Shown here: positions 25,352-33,384 of the stretch, one piece after another
How positions within the stretch are numbered: position 1 is the stretch's first letter
Layout: every line of letters starts with the position of its first letter
Source of the DNA: Sphingomonas oligophenolica
GTDB taxonomy: Bacteria > Pseudomonadota > Alphaproteobacteria > Sphingomonadales > Sphingomonadaceae
Length of the DNA: 64,000 nucleotides
Assembly (NCBI RefSeq): GCF_006438955.1
Contig: NZ_RCZK01000001.1
Span: 434,001 to 498,000, forward strand
Direction of reading: 5' to 3'
Made by a program: the position numbers and the translations under genes
Notes under the pieces: model-generated
Database searches by the model: none
Seen by the model: only the letters and a program-made list of their open reading frames with translations
What the model was told of the DNA's origin: nothing

Positions 25352-26080
25352 ATGGACCGTATCGTCTACGATCGCATGGCGGCGCATGATTCGACGCATT
25401 GGTGGTATCGCGCGCGCCGCGAGATCCTTAGCGATTACCTCAGCCGCTACGGCGACCTGCCCGAGGGTGCGCGCATCCTGGAGATCGGGTGCGGCACCGG
25501 GCACAATTTGCCGATGCTTGCGCGCTTCGGCAGCGTCGAGGCGATCGAGATCGATCCTGCCGCACGGGCGATCGCGAGCGAACGACTGGGGCAGCCGGTC
25601 GGTGATGCGCCGCTCCCCGCGCTCCCCGGCATCGAACGTGGCGCGTATGATCTGGTCGCGGTGCTCGATGTCGTCGAGCATATCGAGGACGATGTCGCCG
25701 CGCTCGCCGCGATGAAGACGCTACTGAAACCCGGCGGGAAGATCCTGATTGCGGTCCCCGCGCACCAATGGCTGTGGAGCGCGCACGACACCGTCAACCA
25801 CCACCACCGCCGCTATTCGAAGGCGACGCTGTGCCGCGCGATCGGCGCTGCGGGGCTGACTTCCGCCAAGCTCAGCTATTTCAATTCGCTGCTGTTCCCG
25901 CTCGCGGCGGCGGCGCGCATTGCGGGGCGGCTGACCGGGCGCGACGACAGCGACGATTCGCCACCGGTCAAGCCGCTCAACGCGCTGTTCGAGAAGGTGT
26001 TCGGGCTCGAGCGTTACCTCGTCGGCAGGGTGCCGATGACGCCGGGGGTCTCGATCGTGACGCTGGCGATGCCAGCCTGA
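25352..26080 (+). CDS. class I SAM-dependent methyltransferase
   Basis: A 242-residue methyltransferase with motif I ILEIGCGTGHNLPML (about residues 45-59), the acidic ribose-binding IEIDPAARAI, and AYDLVAVLDVVEHI. A hydrophobic C-terminal half (NSLLFPLAAAARIAGRL) suggests membrane association. Its place between a GtrA flippase and a GtrB-like glycosyltransferase suggests modification of a sugar or polyprenyl intermediate, but this is inference only. It ends two bases before the convergent glycosyltransferase stop. Confidence 0.85.
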   Translation: MDRIVYDRMAAHDSTHWWYRARREILSDYLSRYGDLPEGARILEIGCGTGHNLPMLARFGSVEAIEIDPAARAIASERLGQPVGDAPLPALPGIERGAYDLVAVLDVVEHIEDDVAALAAMKTLLKPGGKILIAVPAHQWLWSAHDTVNHHHRRYSKATLCRAIGAAGLTSAKLSYFNSLLFPLAAAARIAGRLTGRDDSDDSPPVKPLNALFEKVFGLERYLVGRVPMTPGVSIVTLAMPA

Positions 26081-26081
26081 C

Positions 26082-27149
26082 CTAATCCGGTTCGTGCTGA
26101 GCCTGTCGAAGCATCGGGGACTCATGCCCTTCGACAAGCTCAGGGCTGACGGTTGAGAGTGGCGTCGACTGGCTCTCCTGCGCCGCATTGAACCCCAGTG
26201 TTGCATGCCCCTGCACCGGTCCTGCGATGTCCGCGACCAGGTACAGCGGTCGCCGCTTCGATTCGATGTAGAGCCGCCCGAGATATTCGCCGATCATGCC
26301 GAGTACGAACATCTGCACCGAGCTCAGCACCACGACGACGAGCATCGTCGAGGTCCAGCCCTGGACCGGCGCGCCCTCGAAGAATCCCCAGGCGATGTAG
26401 AACAGCAGCAGCAGCGACAGCCCCGCGAGTAGGACCGAGGCGTGGCTTGCGAAGCGGAGCGGCGCGGTCGAGAAGCCGGTGACCGCGTCGAACGCGAGCC
26501 GCATCATCTTGGCGAGCGGATAATTGGTCACGCCCGCATGCCGCTCGGCGCGGTCGTACGGAAACGGCACCTGCCGGAAGCCAACCCACGCGACCATCCC
26601 GCGGATGAATCGTGCCTGTTCGGGTAAGCTGAGGAACGCGTCGAGCGCGCGGCGGCTCATCAGGCGAAAATCGCCGGTGTCGAGCGGGATCGGGGTATCG
26701 GTGACGCGGTCGAGCACGCGATAGAACACCGACGCGGTCGCGCGCTTGAAGATCGTCTCGCCTTCGCGCTTGCGGCGGACCGCGTAGACGACGTCGGCCT
26801 GTTGTGCCGCCATCGTGTCGCGCATCGCCGCGAGGAGTTCGGGGGGGTCCTGCAGATCGGCGTCGATGATCAGGATCTGCGCGCCCGAACATAGATCGAG
26901 CCCCGCAGTCAGCGCGAGCTGGTGGCCGTGGTTGCGCGACAGGTTGATCGCAACGAGGCGCGGGTCGGCGGCGCTGAGCCGCTGCATCACCGCCCAGCTG
27001 TCGTCGCGGCTGCCATCGTTGATGAGGACGATCTCGTGATCCTCGCCCACCGCCGCGATCGCCGCCGCGGCGACGCGGGCATGGAGCAGCTCGAGGCAGG
27101 CTGCCTCGTTGTAGCAGGGGATGACGACCGATAGCGCGGGACGTTGCAT
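26082..27149 (-). CDS. GtrB-like polyprenyl-phosphate glycosyltransferase (GT2)
   Basis: A 355-residue GT2 enzyme. The catalytic domain has SVVIPCYNEAACLELL, INDGSRDDSW, and the DADLQDPPEL metal-binding site. Two C-terminal transmembrane helices (about residues 235-255 and 270-290) follow, as in GtrB/ArnC/Dpm1-type enzymes that attach sugar to undecaprenyl phosphate. Residues from about 333 (SPELVEGHE ... LRQAQHEPD) are encoded by the palindromic repeat at 26087-26152 and look like a repeat-derived tail. ATG 27149 begins at the catalytic domain; an upstream frame extension is not conserved in character. Confidence 0.9.
   Translation of the reverse strand: MQRPALSVVIPCYNEAACLELLHARVAAAAIAAVGEDHEIVLINDGSRDDSWAVMQRLSAADPRLVAINLSRNHGHQLALTAGLDLCSGAQILIIDADLQDPPELLAAMRDTMAAQQADVVYAVRRKREGETIFKRATASVFYRVLDRVTDTPIPLDTGDFRLMSRRALDAFLSLPEQARFIRGMVAWVGFRQVPFPYDRAERHAGVTNYPLAKMMRLAFDAVTGFSTAPLRFASHASVLLAGLSLLLLFYIAWGFFEGAPVQGWTSTMLVVVVLSSVQMFVLGMIGEYLGRLYIESKRRPLYLVADIAGPVQGHATLGFNAAQESQSTPLSTVSPELVEGHESPMLRQAQHEPD
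26087..26152. repeat. extragenic palindromic repeat, copy 2 (inside a coding end)
   Basis: TGAGCCTGTCGAAG and the inverse CTTCGACAAGCTCAGG are arranged as in the copy at 17938, with an outward-facing GTTCG tail. Unusually this copy is translated, as the last residues of the leftward glycosyltransferase. Confidence 0.85.
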
Positions 27150-27274
27150 GGCGCCGCTGTAGCGCGCCGTCGCGCCCCCGTCACCGGGGGGTGATCGGGG
27201 AACGCCACATGGCATTCTCGTGTCGGGTGCCCCGGGATGGAACCATTGGGGGCCGTCGACGATACAGAAGGGCA

Positions 27275-28270
27275 ATGAATTCCCCCTTAAACGAATCCTG
27301 GCGCGACCCGTGGGGGCGATTGCGCGGCGGCTGGTGGGCGATTGCCACTGCGGCCTTGCGGCGCGCGGGCGACGATAACATCTCGCTGATCGCAGCGGGG
27401 GTTGCCTTTTATGCGTTCACCGCGATCGTCCCGATGCTGGCGGCGGTGGTGCTGTCCTATGGGCTGGTCGCGGATGCGCATAGCGTCGCGGCGGACATCC
27501 GTTCGCTCGCGACCGCGCTGCCCGCCGAGGCGGCGTCGATCGTCGGGGATCAGTTGAAGCGCGTGGTGTCGACATCGCAGGACAGCAAGGGCTTCGGGCT
27601 CGTTCTGGCGCTGCTGATCGCGGTGTACGGCGCGACCAAGGCGACCGCGGCGATGACGATCGCGCTCAACGTCGCGTTCCGCGTCGACGAACGGCGCGGG
27701 TTCGTGATGCTCCGCGTGGTCGCGCTGGCGATGGTGGTGGGCGGGGTCATCCTGGTGCTGTCGGCGATAGCGACGACGACGGTCCTCACCTTCCTGACCA
27801 CTTGGCTGCCGTGGACCCCTACGGTGCTGGTCGTGGCGATCCGGGTCGGCGGGTATCTACTGCTGGCACTGCTCGCGATCACGGGCGCGGCGGTGCTGTA
27901 CCGGTTCGCGCCCAACCGCCAGGACGCGCGCTGGCGGTGGCTGTCGCCGGGGGCAGTGCTCGCGACCCTATTGTGGCTCGGCGCGACTGGATTGTTCGGG
28001 GTGTATGTCGGCAATTTCGGGAATTACGGCGCGACCTATGGGTCGCTGAGCGCGGTGATCGTGCTGCTGACATGGCTGTGGCTATCCGCCTATGTGTTCC
28101 TGTTGGGGGGCGAATTGAATGCCGCGCTGGAGGTGGCGGAGGATTCGGATCCTCCCCACGCCGCGCCCGAGGCACCCACGGCACCGGTGCAATCGCCGGG
28201 GCTCGTTCGTAGCGCGATCGGCGTGGCGGCGGCGTTGGTATTGCTCAAGCTGACCGAACGCCGCGACTAG
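27275..28270 (+). CDS. YihY/BrkB family membrane protein
   Basis: A 331-residue protein with about six membrane helices and the family blocks AGVAFYAFTAIVPMLAAVV, YGATKATAAMTIALNVAF and FGNYGATYGSLSAVIVLLTWLWLSAYVFLLGGELN. YihY was formerly called BrkB or 'tRNA-processing RNase BN' and has no settled function. ATG 27275 follows AGAAGGG at good spacing. It is divergent from the GtrB-like gene by 125 bp. The C-terminal tail is rich in Pro/Ala and probably cytoplasmic. Confidence 0.9.
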   Translation: MNSPLNESWRDPWGRLRGGWWAIATAALRRAGDDNISLIAAGVAFYAFTAIVPMLAAVVLSYGLVADAHSVAADIRSLATALPAEAASIVGDQLKRVVSTSQDSKGFGLVLALLIAVYGATKATAAMTIALNVAFRVDERRGFVMLRVVALAMVVGGVILVLSAIATTTVLTFLTTWLPWTPTVLVVAIRVGGYLLLALLAITGAAVLYRFAPNRQDARWRWLSPGAVLATLLWLGATGLFGVYVGNFGNYGATYGSLSAVIVLLTWLWLSAYVFLLGGELNAALEVAEDSDPPHAAPEAPTAPVQSPGLVRSAIGVAAALVLLKLTERRD

Positions 28271-28380
28271 CGTCGTTTTTACCGAGGCGCCGTTCCGCAG
28301 GTGGGATTAATACCCAATTGGGCACTGACGGAGGCTCAACGACTTGGCCACGGCCTTCGCCGGGGAACGTCGAACCCCGC

Positions 28381-29157
28381 CTAGATTTTCTTGGCCAGCG
28401 CCTTCTTCAGCCTGGCGTGGGCGGCGGCCTTGATCTGGCAGACCCGCGCGGAGCCGACGCCGAGCACCATGCCGATTTCTTCGAGGTTCAATTCCTCGAC
28501 ATAATAGAGCTGGACGACCTGCGCCTCGCGTTCGGGCAGCGCGGCGATGGCGGCGACCAGCGTTTCGCGCAGGTTGCTCTCGGCGAGTTGGTCGAACGCG
28601 TCGGGGCCGTCATCGGCGAACCAGGGCAGGTCGTCCGAATACAGGTCGTCGATCGAATCGAACCGGATCGCCTCCGCGGTCGCATAGTCCGCGCGCAGTT
28701 TTTCGACCGAGACGCCGAGGTGCTCGGCGATCAGCGCCTCGCCGGGGGGGGTGCCCGTCGTCGCGGTCAGCGCCGCGATGGCGTCGTTGTACGCACGCCG
28801 CCGCCGCATCGCGCCGCGGGTCGTCGTCGCCTGGCGGCGGAGTTCGTCGATCATCGCGCCGCGCAGCCGCGTCGCGAGATAGGCGGTGAAGGCGGGGCCG
28901 CGGTCGTGCGGCGCACCGACGGTCTCGACCAGCGCGACGAGGCCGATCTGGATCAGGTCTTCGACATCGACGATCGTACTCATGCTGCCATGGACGTGCC
29001 ATGCGATCCGGCGGACCAGCGGAAGGTGTTGGCGGACCAGCGCCTCGGTATCCGCGGTGGCCGATCGCTTGGGGGCGTAGACCAGCGGGGTCGACAGCGC
29101 GCCGAGGGCGACCTGCTGGGCGTCCGCGAACGCGTCCTGCATCGGCTCGGCGCTCAT
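28381..29157 (-). CDS. fliA: flagellar sigma-28 factor FliA
   Basis: A 258-residue sigma-70 family factor. Region 2 reads LVRQHLPLVRRIA ... DVEDLIQIGLVALVETV and AMIDELRR. Region 4 reads LPEREAQVVQLYYVEELNLEEIGMVLGV and SARVCQIKAAAHARLKK. This is the FliA/WhiG group that transcribes late flagellar genes. Its ATG overlaps the flhA stop (ATGA), so it is in the same operon as flhA and the muramidase and should come from the sigma-54 promoter upstream. FlgM, its expected inhibitor, is encoded in the window at 32475-32759. Confidence 0.93.
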   Translation of the reverse strand: MSAEPMQDAFADAQQVALGALSTPLVYAPKRSATADTEALVRQHLPLVRRIAWHVHGSMSTIVDVEDLIQIGLVALVETVGAPHDRGPAFTAYLATRLRGAMIDELRRQATTTRGAMRRRRAYNDAIAALTATTGTPPGEALIAEHLGVSVEKLRADYATAEAIRFDSIDDLYSDDLPWFADDGPDAFDQLAESNLRETLVAAIAALPEREAQVVQLYYVEELNLEEIGMVLGVGSARVCQIKAAAHARLKKALAKKI

Positions 29158-31229
29158 GCCGCCAGCGCTTGGTGCGCGGGCTGGGGCGCGCCGATGACCG
29201 CGACGACCTCGACCGATTTTTCTTCGGGCACCTCGAAGAACGACAGCACCGGGGTGTCGGGCAGGCAGGTGCGGACGAGCTTGCGGATCGCGATCCGAAT
29301 CGCAGGCTGGACGACCAGCGCGAAGGGCTTGGCTTCGTCGATCAGCGGCTGCGCGGCCTGCTGCAATGCCTCGACGATCCGGCGACCGAGATCGGGTTCG
29401 ATGACGTGGCGGCGCGACGTGTCGTTGCGCATCGCCTGACCGAGCAGCCCTTCCAGTTGCCCCTCCAGCGTCATGACGCGCAACGGCTCGCGCACACCGC
29501 ACAGTTTCTGGATGATGAGCGCGCCGAGATCGGGACGAATCATCTCGATGATCTCCTCTGCATCCTGCGATTTCTGCGCTGCGACCGAGATCGCCTGCGC
29601 GATGCGCCGGAATTCCTTGAGCGGGATATTTTCAGCGAGCAGACCCTTCAGCACCTGGGTCAGCGTGGTGAGCGCGAGGGGCTGCGGGGTGAGCGCCGCG
29701 ACGAGGCTCGACGCGCGTTCCTTGAGCCCGTCGAGCAGCGACTGGACCTCGTCGGGGCCGAGCAGGTCGGCGGCGCTCTGGCCGAGCAGATGGTTGAGGT
29801 GGGTCGCCATCACGGTGCCCGCATCGACGACGAGATACCCCGCGCCGGTGGCGGCATCGGCGTCGCCGGGATTGATCCAGGTCGCATCGAGCCCGAAGGT
29901 CGGATCCTTGGCCGCCTTGCCGTCGAGCGCGCCATAAGCCTGACCGGTATCGAGCGCGAGCATGTCGTCGGGCGATACCTGATCCTCGCCGACGACGACG
30001 CCGTTGACCAGGATGCGATAGGTGAAGGGGGCGAGATTGATGTCGTCGCGGACCCGGCATTGCGGCACGATGAAGCCGAGTTCCTTGCTGAGCTGGCGGC
30101 GCACCCCGGTGATCCGGCCCATCAGCGGCGCGCCCTTGCGCTCGTCGACCAAGGGTACGAGGCCGTAGCCAATATCGAAATTGACCTGCATCCCGTCGGT
30201 CACTTCCTCCCAGCCGATCTTGGACGGATCGACGGGTTCGGCGGGCGCGACCGCCGCGGCTAGCGCGGGGCGACCTTCGATCTGGCGCAGTTTCCACGCC
30301 GCGAAGCCCGCGATTCCCGCGGCGCTGAGGATCAGGATGTGCGGCATCCCCGGAAAGATACCGAGCAGCGTCAGGATGCCCGCGACCGGAATCCAGGTCT
30401 TCGACGCGCCAAACTGGCCGCCGATCTGGCCGGCGAGGTCCTTATCCGAATTGACCCGGGTGACGATTGCGGCGGCAGCGATCGAGAGCATTAGGCTCGG
30501 CAGCTGCGCGACGAGCGCGTCACCGATCGCGAGCAGGATGTAGTTGTGCGCGGCGTCGGCGAGCGACAGCCCGTGGCTGACCGGGCCGAGGATCAGTCCG
30601 CCAACGATATTGGCGGCCAGGATCAGCATCGCCGCGACCGCGTCGCCCTTCACGAATTTCGACGAACCGTCCATCGACCCGTAGAAATCGGCCTCGGTCG
30701 ACACCTCGACGCGGCGTGCCTTGGCTTCGTCGGGGGTGATGAGCCCGGCGTTCAAGTCGGCGTCGATCGCCATCTGCTTGCCCGGCAACGCATCGAGCGT
30801 GAAGCGCGCGCTGACTTCGGACACGCGGCCCGCACCCTTGGTCACGACGATCAGGTTGATGATCATCAGGATCGCGAAGACGAAGATGCCGACGACATAG
30901 TCGCCGCCGATCAGGAATGTCCCGAACGCCTCGATGACGCGCCCCGCGGCGGCTTCGCCTTCGTGGCCGTGGACCAGCACGATCCGGGTCGAGGCGACGT
31001 TGAGGCCGAGGCGGAAGAGCGTCGCGAACAGCAGCACGGTAGGAAAAGCGGAGAAATCGAGCGGCTTTTGCGCGTTGAGCGCGACCATCAGCACCGCGAG
31101 GCTGATCGCGATATTGGCGACGAAGAAGATGTCGAGCAGCGCTGCGGGGATCGGAACGACCATCACCACGACGAGTAGCAGGATCGCGAGGGGCAGCGCC
31201 GAGGCGCGCGCGGTGGCGAGACGGAACAT
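29154..31229 (-). CDS. flhA: flagellar type III export protein FlhA
   Basis: A 691-residue export-gate component. The N-terminal half has about eight helices and the FHIPEP-family region between helices four and five, with ISARFTLDALPGKQMAIDADLNAG (split around residue 150). The C-terminal half is the soluble nonameric ring (VRRQLSKELGFIVP, then the GLKERASSLV region). It moves flagellar axial proteins across the inner membrane. ATG 31229 follows the muramidase stop by four bases; an upstream TTG would overlap that gene. fliA follows with a four-base overlap. Confidence 0.95.
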   Translation of the reverse strand: MFRLATARASALPLAILLLVVVMVVPIPAALLDIFFVANIAISLAVLMVALNAQKPLDFSAFPTVLLFATLFRLGLNVASTRIVLVHGHEGEAAAGRVIEAFGTFLIGGDYVVGIFVFAILMIINLIVVTKGAGRVSEVSARFTLDALPGKQMAIDADLNAGLITPDEAKARRVEVSTEADFYGSMDGSSKFVKGDAVAAMLILAANIVGGLILGPVSHGLSLADAAHNYILLAIGDALVAQLPSLMLSIAAAAIVTRVNSDKDLAGQIGGQFGASKTWIPVAGILTLLGIFPGMPHILILSAAGIAGFAAWKLRQIEGRPALAAAVAPAEPVDPSKIGWEEVTDGMQVNFDIGYGLVPLVDERKGAPLMGRITGVRRQLSKELGFIVPQCRVRDDINLAPFTYRILVNGVVVGEDQVSPDDMLALDTGQAYGALDGKAAKDPTFGLDATWINPGDADAATGAGYLVVDAGTVMATHLNHLLGQSAADLLGPDEVQSLLDGLKERASSLVAALTPQPLALTTLTQVLKGLLAENIPLKEFRRIAQAISVAAQKSQDAEEIIEMIRPDLGALIIQKLCGVREPLRVMTLEGQLEGLLGQAMRNDTSRRHVIEPDLGRRIVEALQQAAQPLIDEAKPFALVVQPAIRIAIRKLVRTCLPDTPVLSFFEVPEEKSVEVVAVIGAPQPAHQALAA

Positions 31230-31233
31230 CGCG

Positions 31234-32079
31234 CTAGTTGCCGAGATTCGCAAGCATCAGATACGCGAGCCGCGCGGTGTCGGGGGTCGGGCGCATCAGG
31301 TTGGCCGCCGCGGTGGGGTTGGCCTGCGCCGCGAACTTGCCGAGTGCGCTGGTCGCCCACGTCAGCGCGTCCGCCGCGCTCTGGTTGTTGCCGGTGATGA
31401 CGGTGGAATCGCCGAGGTTCAGCGCCTGCGCGGCGTAGTTGACGGTGCTGGCGATACCGGTGTCGCCCGCGCCCGCGCCGAGCTTGTCGGCGAACCGGTC
31501 ATAGACGTCCGACACCGATCGCGGCGCCCCCGCGGGCGTGTAGAACACATTGCGGTTGGCGCCAGCGGCGGCGGGGAAGAGCGCGGCGGCGTTGGCATAG
31601 GGGTTCGACGCCATCGTCGTCAGGAATTTCTTGGCACCGCCGAGCCCGAGGAAATGCGCCATGTAGAGATCGGTGCCGGTCGCATCGCGGCCCAGCGTGC
31701 CTTCGAGCGCGTCCTTGTTGTCCGATGCATGTTCCGCCGCCATCAGCGATGCGGCGTTGGGGTCATTGCGTAGCGCGAGGATCGACGCCTTGGTCGCGCC
31801 GTCGCCGACGACGTAGCGTCCGCTCGCGGTCTGCTGGATGTTGTCGGCGGCCCAGGCCATGCCGTTGTCGGCACCGTGTTTCTTGACGACCGCGAGCCAG
31901 CTTTGTTCGACGAATTGGTACAACCCCGACGCCGACGAGGTGCCCGCCTTCGCATTGGCGTTGAGGCCGCTTTCGACCTTCGCCTGGTTGAACAGATAAT
32001 CGAAATCGATTCCCGTCTTGCTGCTCGCAGTGGCGATGGCGGACTGGATCCGGCCGGCTGAGATAGGATTGACGGTCAT
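31234..32079 (-). CDS. flagellar lytic transglycosylase-like protein
   Basis: A 281-residue protein with a lysozyme/SLT-type domain near the N terminus. The catalytic Glu36 lies in AKVESGLNANAKAGTSSASGLYQF (abbreviated here to AKVESG), followed by SWLAVVKKHG. A low-complexity Ala/Gly/Thr C-terminal half follows. No signal peptide is present. It lies upstream of flhA, and the local FlgJ lacks a muramidase half, so this is the natural candidate to open the cell wall for the rod, as SltF does in Rhodobacter. A sigma-54 site precedes it at 32118-32133. Confidence 0.8.
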   Translation of the reverse strand: MTVNPISAGRIQSAIATASSKTGIDFDYLFNQAKVESGLNANAKAGTSSASGLYQFVEQSWLAVVKKHGADNGMAWAADNIQQTASGRYVVGDGATKASILALRNDPNAASLMAAEHASDNKDALEGTLGRDATGTDLYMAHFLGLGGAKKFLTTMASNPYANAAALFPAAAGANRNVFYTPAGAPRSVSDVYDRFADKLGAGAGDTGIASTVNYAAQALNLGDSTVITGNNQSAADALTWATSALGKFAAQANPTAAANLMRPTPDTARLAYLMLANLGN

Positions 32080-32117
32080 GCCGTGATGCGAAGCCCCTGT
32101 TAACTATGGGACCATCA

Positions 32118-32133
32118 GCAAGAGGCGTGCCAG
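32118..32133 (-). promoter_or_regulatory. sigma-54 promoter of the muramidase-flhA-fliA operon
   Basis: On the minus strand the sequence reads TGGCACG-CCTC-TTGCT, matching the sigma-54 consensus TGGCACG-N4-TTGC exactly. Transcription would start about 12 bases downstream, giving a leader of roughly 25-30 bases before ATG 32079. Confidence 0.85.
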
Positions 32134-32158
32134 ATTACCCGGTGCGCCGGGCGCGGCG

Positions 32159-32473
32159 TCAGGCGTAGGCGCCCGCGAGCCCCGGACGATACGCACCCGC
32201 GGCGTTGCCGGTCAGGGTTTGCAGGCGGCGGCGAACATTTGCCGCCATCAGGTTCACATAGATGCGGCAGGTTTCGTTGAGGCGGTTGGCCTCTTCGGCG
32301 AGTTCGCGAATCTCGTTACCCGCGGGGCCGGTGCCGAGATCGGCGACCTCGGCGATCGCGGCAAGCTTGTCCTGCGTCGCGCGTTCCAGCCCGCCGACAT
32401 CGTTCGATTTCAGCGCGGCGATCTCCGCATGGAGCGCGTCGATCACGCGGATCAGGGCGTCGCGCCGAGTCAC
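32159..32473 (-). CDS. FlgN-like flagellar protein
   Basis: A 104-residue mostly helical protein, MTRRDALIRVIDALHAEIAALKSND at the start, consistent with the FlgN family of export chaperones for the hook-junction proteins FlgK and FlgL. The alpha-helical, slightly acidic composition and the position immediately after flgM (one base between the genes) both match the flgMN operon of many bacteria. Family assignment rests on size, context and helical pattern, not on a diagnostic motif. Confidence 0.65.
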   Translation of the reverse strand: MTRRDALIRVIDALHAEIAALKSNDVGGLERATQDKLAAIAEVADLGTGPAGNEIRELAEEANRLNETCRIYVNLMAANVRRRLQTLTGNAAGAYRPGLAGAYA

Positions 32474-32474
32474 G

Positions 32475-32759
32475 TCAGTTTCCTTCCGCGGTCAATTTGA
32501 GCCGCAGCGCGATCAGATTGTCCGCGATCGTGCCGGGCAGGATCGGATAGGTGCCGTCGGCGATCGCCAGCTTGAGCCGGGCGACGCGGTCGAGATCGAT
32601 CGGTGCTGCCGCGGCGAGTTGCTGCGCGAGGCTGCCCGCCTGGGCGATCGGTGCCGCATCGGCGGTCACGGTCGAGCGCGCCGGCGCCGTCGGCGTTGCC
32701 GCCACGACGCGCGTCACCCGGTCCGCAGTTGCCAGCCTTGATCCGATCGAATCCACCAT
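32475..32759 (-). CDS. flgM: anti-sigma-28 factor FlgM
   Basis: A 94-residue protein with a disordered, Ala/Thr/Pro-rich N-terminal half. The C-terminal half (VARLKLAIADGTYPI and IADNLIALRLKL) is the FliA-binding region of FlgM. FlgM holds FliA until hook completion, then leaves through the flagellar exporter. ATG 32759 starts the conserved part; an upstream in-frame ATG adds a basic leader. A sigma-28-like -35 element lies upstream, as expected for a FliA-dependent autoregulated gene. Confidence 0.85.
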   Translation of the reverse strand: MVDSIGSRLATADRVTRVVAATPTAPARSTVTADAAPIAQAGSLAQQLAAAAPIDLDRVARLKLAIADGTYPILPGTIADNLIALRLKLTAEGN

Positions 32760-32792
32760 GTCCGCACCCTCTTGGTTTCGCTGACATGGCGT

Positions 32793-32819
32793 AGAACGAC
32801 CCTTGCGAGGCAAACTTTA
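32793..32819 (-). promoter_or_regulatory. possible sigma-28 promoter of flgM
   Basis: The minus strand holds TAAAGTTT (32812-32819), identical to the sigma-28 -35 consensus, then 11 bases, then GTCGTTCT, which matches the -10 consensus GCCGATAA at four of eight positions. The spacing is right; the -10 is weak. Confidence 0.45.
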
Positions 32820-32862
32820 GAAAAAATTTATGCATGGGGCACCCCGGCTCAATCGACTTGGC

Positions 32863-33384
32863 TCAGTCGGCCCAACCGGGCAGCGTGGCGTGCCCGGTCT
32901 CGACCGCGACCGCCTGGACCGGCGTGCGGGTGCCATCGACCCGGACCATGAAGCGTTCGCCCGGCGCGGCGTCGCCGATCGCGACGCCTTCGCGGCTGAT
33001 CGAAAAGCCCGAATCGCCTGCCTCGATCGTGACCGGATCACCGCGCTTGATGACGGGTTCGAGTTTGACCGGCGGGGCATAGGCGACCCGCGAAGTGCCA
33101 GGTGCGGCGGCGCTTGCGGCCGGGGTGCCAATGACGGGAACGAATAGCCGCCAGCTCGGCCCCGAGCACGCGACGACAACCGCATCGTGGCGCTCTGTCC
33201 GCCAGGAAATCGCGACCGTCGGGCATTGCGCAAGCCGGAGCCGCGCGTCGATCGCGGTTCGCGCGCCGCCATCGTCGCCGATCGCATGGCCGGTGAAGGC
33301 CGCGACCGCGCGATCGAGCGCGGGGGTGTCCTGATGGCTCACCGCGACGGGCGCGGTAGCGGCGAGCAGGAGGGATAGAATCAT
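32863..33384 (-). CDS. flgA: P-ring assembly chaperone FlgA
   Basis: A 173-residue protein with a short signal peptide (MILSLLLAATAPVAVS) and the SAF domain typical of FlgA toward the C terminus (KLEPVIKRGDPVTIEAGDSGF; the last part GERFMVRVDGTRTPVQAVAVETG). FlgA helps FlgI form the periplasmic P ring. Its ATG overlaps the stop of the small MotB-like gene by four bases (ATGA), so it is the last gene of a three-gene leftward operon with the MotA/MotB-like pair. The length is somewhat short for the family. Confidence 0.9.
   Translation of the reverse strand: MILSLLLAATAPVAVSHQDTPALDRAVAAFTGHAIGDDGGARTAIDARLRLAQCPTVAISWRTERHDAVVVACSGPSWRLFVPVIGTPAASAAAPGTSRVAYAPPVKLEPVIKRGDPVTIEAGDSGFSISREGVAIGDAAPGERFMVRVDGTRTPVQAVAVETGHATLPGWAD

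Noticed and set aside
23106..25715. Long rightward open frame opposite the GT-C-like gene
   Set aside because: Composition is dominated by Arg, Asp, Gln and Pro and it runs through the starts of the GtrA and methyltransferase genes in another frame.
32159..32210. TTGCCG element at 32205-32210 as an activator site for the muramidase-flhA promoter
   Set aside because: A single half-site inside a coding region is expected by chance in such GC-rich DNA.
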